Assembly (NCBI RefSeq): GCF_003008695.1
Contig: NZ_PXZT01000002.1
Location: forward strand, 186,001-250,000
DNA: 64,000 nucleotides
Reading direction: 5' to 3'
From: Trichococcus alkaliphilus
GTDB taxonomy: Bacteria > Bacillota > Bacilli > Lactobacillales > Aerococcaceae
Shown piece by piece: positions 61,184 through 64,000 of this stretch. The notes below the pieces were generated by a model. That model searched no databases. It worked only from the letters and a program-made list of their open reading frames with translations, and was not told the DNA's origin. Each line of letters starts with the position of its first letter. Positions within the stretch are counted from its first letter, which is position 1. The position numbers and the translations under genes were made by a program.

Positions 61184-61212
61184 TTTCAATTAACTTGCAA
61201 AGTAACTATTAT
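61184..61212 (+). promoter_or_regulatory. Possible citH promoter
   Basis: TTTCAA (61184-61189), 17-base spacer, TATTAT (61207-61212), with a leader of about 130 bases before citH. Confidence 0.45.
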
Positions 61213-61349
61213 TGCTCTTAGAGAGACAGCCCAATCAACTTTGGGATTTTTAAATTAGAAGAAATGTGAATCTATTCACTTCCTAGTTTGACTATCAAAG
61301 GAATCGGGCACTCTCAAAAAACTTTTTTATAGTCGGAAGGAGAAAAAAA

Positions 61350-62693
61350 ATGTTACTTACAGTATTGTCTTATGGAATGATCGCGATCTTCATGTACGTG
61401 ATCATGAAAAAGAAATTATCACCGTTCACCGCATTAGTAATCATCCCACTTGTTTTTACGCTTATCGCTTTGGCAACGGGTGTTACCTCTGGAAATATCG
61501 GGGAATTTGTTTTGGAAGGGGTAACCACAACTTCTAAAACTGGTATCATGTTATTGTTCGCTATTCTTTACTTCTCTATCATGTTGGATACTGGTCTATT
61601 CGACCCTATCACCAAAAAAATGATCCACTTCGCTAAAGGCGATCCGATGAAAGTCTTGATGGCAACTGCTGTCGTTGCTGCCACTGTTTCCTTGAATGGT
61701 GACGGTACTACAACAACTTTGATCTGCTGTTCAGCTTTTATTCCTATCTATAAGAAATTAAATATGAACCTGATGAACCTTGCTGTCTTGGTTATCCTGC
61801 AAAACACAATCATGAACTTGCTTCCATGGGGCGGTCCTACTGCTCGTGCGATGGCTGTTCTGGAAGTTGATGCAAGCATCCTTTCTTACCTTGCTCCTGG
61901 TATGGTATTGGCTTTACTTTATGTCACTTTCTGGGTTGCTCCACACATGGGCCGCAAAGAACGCGCTCGTCTAGGCGTTAAAGTCCTGACTGATGAAGAA
62001 ATCGAAGAAATGACTACTGTTACTGACCCTGAAACACAAGAAATCCGTCGCCCACAAAACTTCGTATTCAACGCAATCCTTACAGTGGGCTTGATTGGTT
62101 GGTTGGTTGCTGGGTCATTCATCGAAGCTATCTCAATGCCACCTTTGATGTTGTTCTTGGTTGGTACGTGTATCGCTTTGATGGTTAACTACCCTGCTCT
62201 TAAAGATCAATCTTCCCGTATCGGTGCAAACGGCGGCGACGCTGTTCAAGTAGTAATCTTAGTATTCGCAGCTGGCGTATTCATGGGCTTGTTCCAAGGT
62301 TCCGGAATGGCTACTGCTTTGGCAGAAAGCTTCGCAACAATCATTCCTAAACAATTGGCAGGTTTCTGGGGAATCATCATCGCCCTTATCTCTGCACCAG
62401 GTACTTTCTTCATCTCCAATGATGGCTTCTACTTCGGTGTTTTGCCTGTATTGGCTGAAGCTGGTCGTTCTTACGGATTCACAAACATGCAAATGGCTTT
62501 GGCTTCCCTTATGGGTCAAGCGTTCCACTTACTTAGCCCATTGGTAGCATTCATCTACCTGTTGCTTCGTTTGACTGGTTTGGACATGGGCGCTTGGCAG
62601 AAAGAATCTGCGAAATATGCGCTAGGAATTTTCGTAATCTTCCTAGTGACAATCGTATTGTTCGGCCAAATGCCGCTTTACATCCCACAATAA
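61350..62693 (+). CDS. citH: Citrate-divalent metal symporter CitH (CitMHS family)
   Basis: Twelve-helix-class membrane transporter, 447 residues, importing citrate complexed with Mg2+, Ca2+ or similar with protons. The N-terminus LLTVLSYGMIAIFMYVIMKK, VSLNGDGTTTTLICCSAFIP near 110, NLLPWGGPTARAMAVLE near 152 and ISNDGFYFGVLPVLAEAG near 355 are CitMHS-type. RBS GGAAGGAG lies upstream. First gene of the rightward citH-citO-citG group, divergent from the lyase/Oad operon; a terminator follows before citO. Confidence 0.95.
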   Translation: MLLTVLSYGMIAIFMYVIMKKKLSPFTALVIIPLVFTLIALATGVTSGNIGEFVLEGVTTTSKTGIMLLFAILYFSIMLDTGLFDPITKKMIHFAKGDPMKVLMATAVVAATVSLNGDGTTTTLICCSAFIPIYKKLNMNLMNLAVLVILQNTIMNLLPWGGPTARAMAVLEVDASILSYLAPGMVLALLYVTFWVAPHMGRKERARLGVKVLTDEEIEEMTTVTDPETQEIRRPQNFVFNAILTVGLIGWLVAGSFIEAISMPPLMLFLVGTCIALMVNYPALKDQSSRIGANGGDAVQVVILVFAAGVFMGLFQGSGMATALAESFATIIPKQLAGFWGIIIALISAPGTFFISNDGFYFGVLPVLAEAGRSYGFTNMQMALASLMGQAFHLLSPLVAFIYLLLRLTGLDMGAWQKESAKYALGIFVIFLVTIVLFGQMPLYIPQ

Positions 62694-62721
62694 AAAAACG
62701 TATAATCCTTATAAGGAATGG

Positions 62722-62750
62722 AAAGCCGGGCGACTCTGCTCGGCTTTTTA
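62722..62750 (+). terminator. Terminator between citH and citO
   Basis: AAAGCCGGGC pairs with GCTCGGCTTT with one mismatch, followed by T residues. Partial readthrough would let citO be co-expressed with citH. Confidence 0.8.
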
Positions 62751-62823
62751 GTATAAAAGAAATCGCTCTCATTTAGAACTAACCAACAGTTAACCAAAAA
62801 ATAATAGGATGAAGGGGAAAAAG

Positions 62824-63534
62824 ATGAGCACTATAATCAAAGCAGTCAGCAAAAATTTGGACCTTAGCCAAAACAAGCCACTTAAAGACCTGATTTACGA
62901 GGCTTTCCGCAAGACCGTCATTTTAGGCGAAATCCCAGCTGGAGAACGCATCAACGAAAAAGAGTTCTCCGAAAACATGAACATCAGCCGCACACCCATC
63001 CGCTACGCTCTGAAAAAGTTGACCGAAGAAGATTTAGTGAAACACGTCCCTGGAGTCGGCGTCGTCGTAAAAGGCATCAGCATCAAAGATGCGTACGAAA
63101 TTTACGATATCCGCAAAGCGCTGGATACCCTCGCTACAACAACAGCCATGAAGCTGATGACAGCCGAGGATTTCAAAGTGATGCGACTGCATTTGGAATA
63201 CTGCGAAATGCTGAATCAGGAAGATAAAGTTGATGAATTGCAGCAGAAATTTTTTGAATTCAATGATTTCATATACGAAAAAAGCCAGATGCAACGCTTG
63301 AAGTCCATCGTTTTGAAGCTATCGGAATACTTGATGTACTTCAGGGACATTTCGATCAGTTCGAAGGAACGGCGTGATTTTGCATTGGCGGAACACTGGT
63401 TGATCTACCGCGGGATGAAGACACAGGATGCTCTCCAGATCCAACTCATCACCCACGAACATTTGGATCGTTCGCTGAATTTTATCGTCAAAGAAATGGA
63501 GAAACGTAAAATTGACTTTGAAACCAATGAATGA
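62824..63534 (+). CDS. citO: GntR/FCD family citrate-responsive activator CitO
   Basis: 236-residue regulator. The N-terminal winged helix shows LIYEAFRKTVILGEIPAGER and FSENMNISRTPIRYALKKL. The C-terminal FCD all-helical sensing domain (AYEIYDIRKALDTLATTTAM onward) binds small organic acids, with metal in relatives. In E. faecalis CitO binds citrate and activates both divergent cit operons. ATG at 62824 has GGGG 6 bases upstream; an ATG at 62809 is less likely. Its stop overlaps the start region of citG. Confidence 0.92.
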   Translation: MSTIIKAVSKNLDLSQNKPLKDLIYEAFRKTVILGEIPAGERINEKEFSENMNISRTPIRYALKKLTEEDLVKHVPGVGVVVKGISIKDAYEIYDIRKALDTLATTTAMKLMTAEDFKVMRLHLEYCEMLNQEDKVDELQQKFFEFNDFIYEKSQMQRLKSIVLKLSEYLMYFRDISISSKERRDFALAEHWLIYRGMKTQDALQIQLITHEHLDRSLNFIVKEMEKRKIDFETNE

Positions 63535-64000
63535 GCTACTTGTCGAAATTGCCGGGCAAGCCGAGAAAGCTCTCCTTTATGAGGTAGCATTGACACCAAA
63601 ACCCGGTCTGGTGGACCGCAACAACAGCGGTGCCCACTCCGACATGGATTTCTTTACTTTCTTGGACAGCATCGTCAGCCTGAGCCCTTACCTTTATCAA
63701 TATGTAAAATTAGGGATGGAACATGAAGGAACCGCAAAAGAGCTATTCCATAAAGTCCGCTCAATGGGCGTCCATGCCGAAAAAGCGATGCTGGCTGCCA
63801 CCAAAAACATCAATACGCACAAAGGCGCGAACTTCTCTTTCGCTGTACTGTTGGGAGCGACCGGTGCTTGCATCGGTCGGGGTCTGCAGCCTCCTTTCAC
63901 ACAAAATGATACGCAAGAAGTACTCTCCTATGCCCAAGAAATGAGCCATGGATTGGTGACGGATGATTTTGCTGATCTCGCTGCCAAAACCTCCTTGACG
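63512..64000 (+). CDS. citG: Triphosphoribosyl-dephospho-CoA synthase (partial)
   Basis: Makes the precursor of the citrate lyase prosthetic group from ATP and dephospho-CoA. The first 163 codons are present; the rest is beyond the right edge. Family stretches are EVALTPKPGLVDRNNSGAHS near residue 25, DMDFFTFLDSIVSL, and NTHKGANFSFAVLLGATGA, which holds the conserved H-K-G and nucleotide-binding region. The TTG at 63512 has GGAG 10 bases upstream; an ATG at 63527 is in the same frame and also possible. It overlaps the citO end. Confidence 0.93.
   Translation, partial: MTLKPMNELLVEIAGQAEKALLYEVALTPKPGLVDRNNSGAHSDMDFFTFLDSIVSLSPYLYQYVKLGMEHEGTAKELFHKVRSMGVHAEKAMLAATKNINTHKGANFSFAVLLGATGACIGRGLQPPFTQNDTQEVLSYAQEMSHGLVTDDFADLAAKTSLT

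Overview
The window reads as chromosome of a low-to-mid GC Gram-positive in the Lactobacillales, most likely Carnobacteriaceae (Trichococcus-like). That placement is inference. It rests on AdcC/Veg/TyrS-type proteins, a T-box in front of tyrS, WalR-type boxes before a PcsB/SagA-like hydrolase, a Bacillus-like order metG-tatD-rnmV-rsmA-veg-ispE, and a citrate locus laid out like that of Enterococcus faecalis. No rRNA, tRNA, CRISPR array, prophage or insertion sequence was seen. Nearly everything is ordinary single-copy chromosome, with several well-formed regulatory RNAs and operators.

Layout. 1-1900: zinc ABC transporter adcBCA, cut by the left edge. 2000-8040: housekeeping block ispE, veg, rsmA, rnmV, tatD, metG. 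8200-13830: a TipAL-type MerR regulator with its own 19-bp-spacer promoter, a secreted NlpC/P60 hydrolase with WalR boxes, tyrS with its T-box and a GNAT gene, and a quinone-reductase-like flavoprotein. 13977-19065: an AraC-controlled cluster of three Gfo/Idh/MocA dehydrogenases and a TIM-barrel isomerase, substrate unknown. 19422-29142: hexuronate catabolism (eda, uxaC, uxuA, uxuB, a HAD phosphatase, a GH3 enzyme) with an IclR regulator, a divergent GPH symporter and three matching palindromic operators. 29227-31183: ilvD behind a ribosome-mediated attenuator with an Leu-Leu-Val-Ile-Ile leader peptide.

31238-42450: a permuted-papain-like protein, an aminotransferase, a PgsA-like enzyme, a gamma-glutamyl-GABA hydrolase-like protein, argH, pyk, an EamA transporter, a NdpA-like protein and an ABC-2 exporter. 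42550-42980: a GC-rich inverted-repeat patch and a long hairpin. 42992-45589: a persulfide (cst-like) operon of two rhodaneses, a CoA-disulfide-reductase-rhodanese fusion and the repressor CstR, with a CsoR/CstR palindrome inside its promoter. 45710-53085: aminotransferase plus Lrp regulator, a second GH3 enzyme, a cytochrome-b5-like lipoprotein with a ferric-reductase-like flavocytochrome, a thioesterase and a PHP phosphatase.

53217-64000: citrate fermentation. oadH-oadD-oadB-(42-aa membrane peptide)-citC-citD-citE-citF-citX-oadA run leftward. citH (citrate-metal symporter), citO (GntR activator) and citG (cut by the right edge) run rightward from a shared control region. Citrate enters by CitH, citrate lyase splits it to acetate and oxaloacetate, and the Oad complex decarboxylates oxaloacetate; CitC, CitX and CitG make and charge the lyase prosthetic group.

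The least explained items are the AraC/Gfo-Idh cluster, two long imperfect hairpins in 3' untranslated regions, the OadG-like subunit apparently split over two genes, and the ilvD attenuator.
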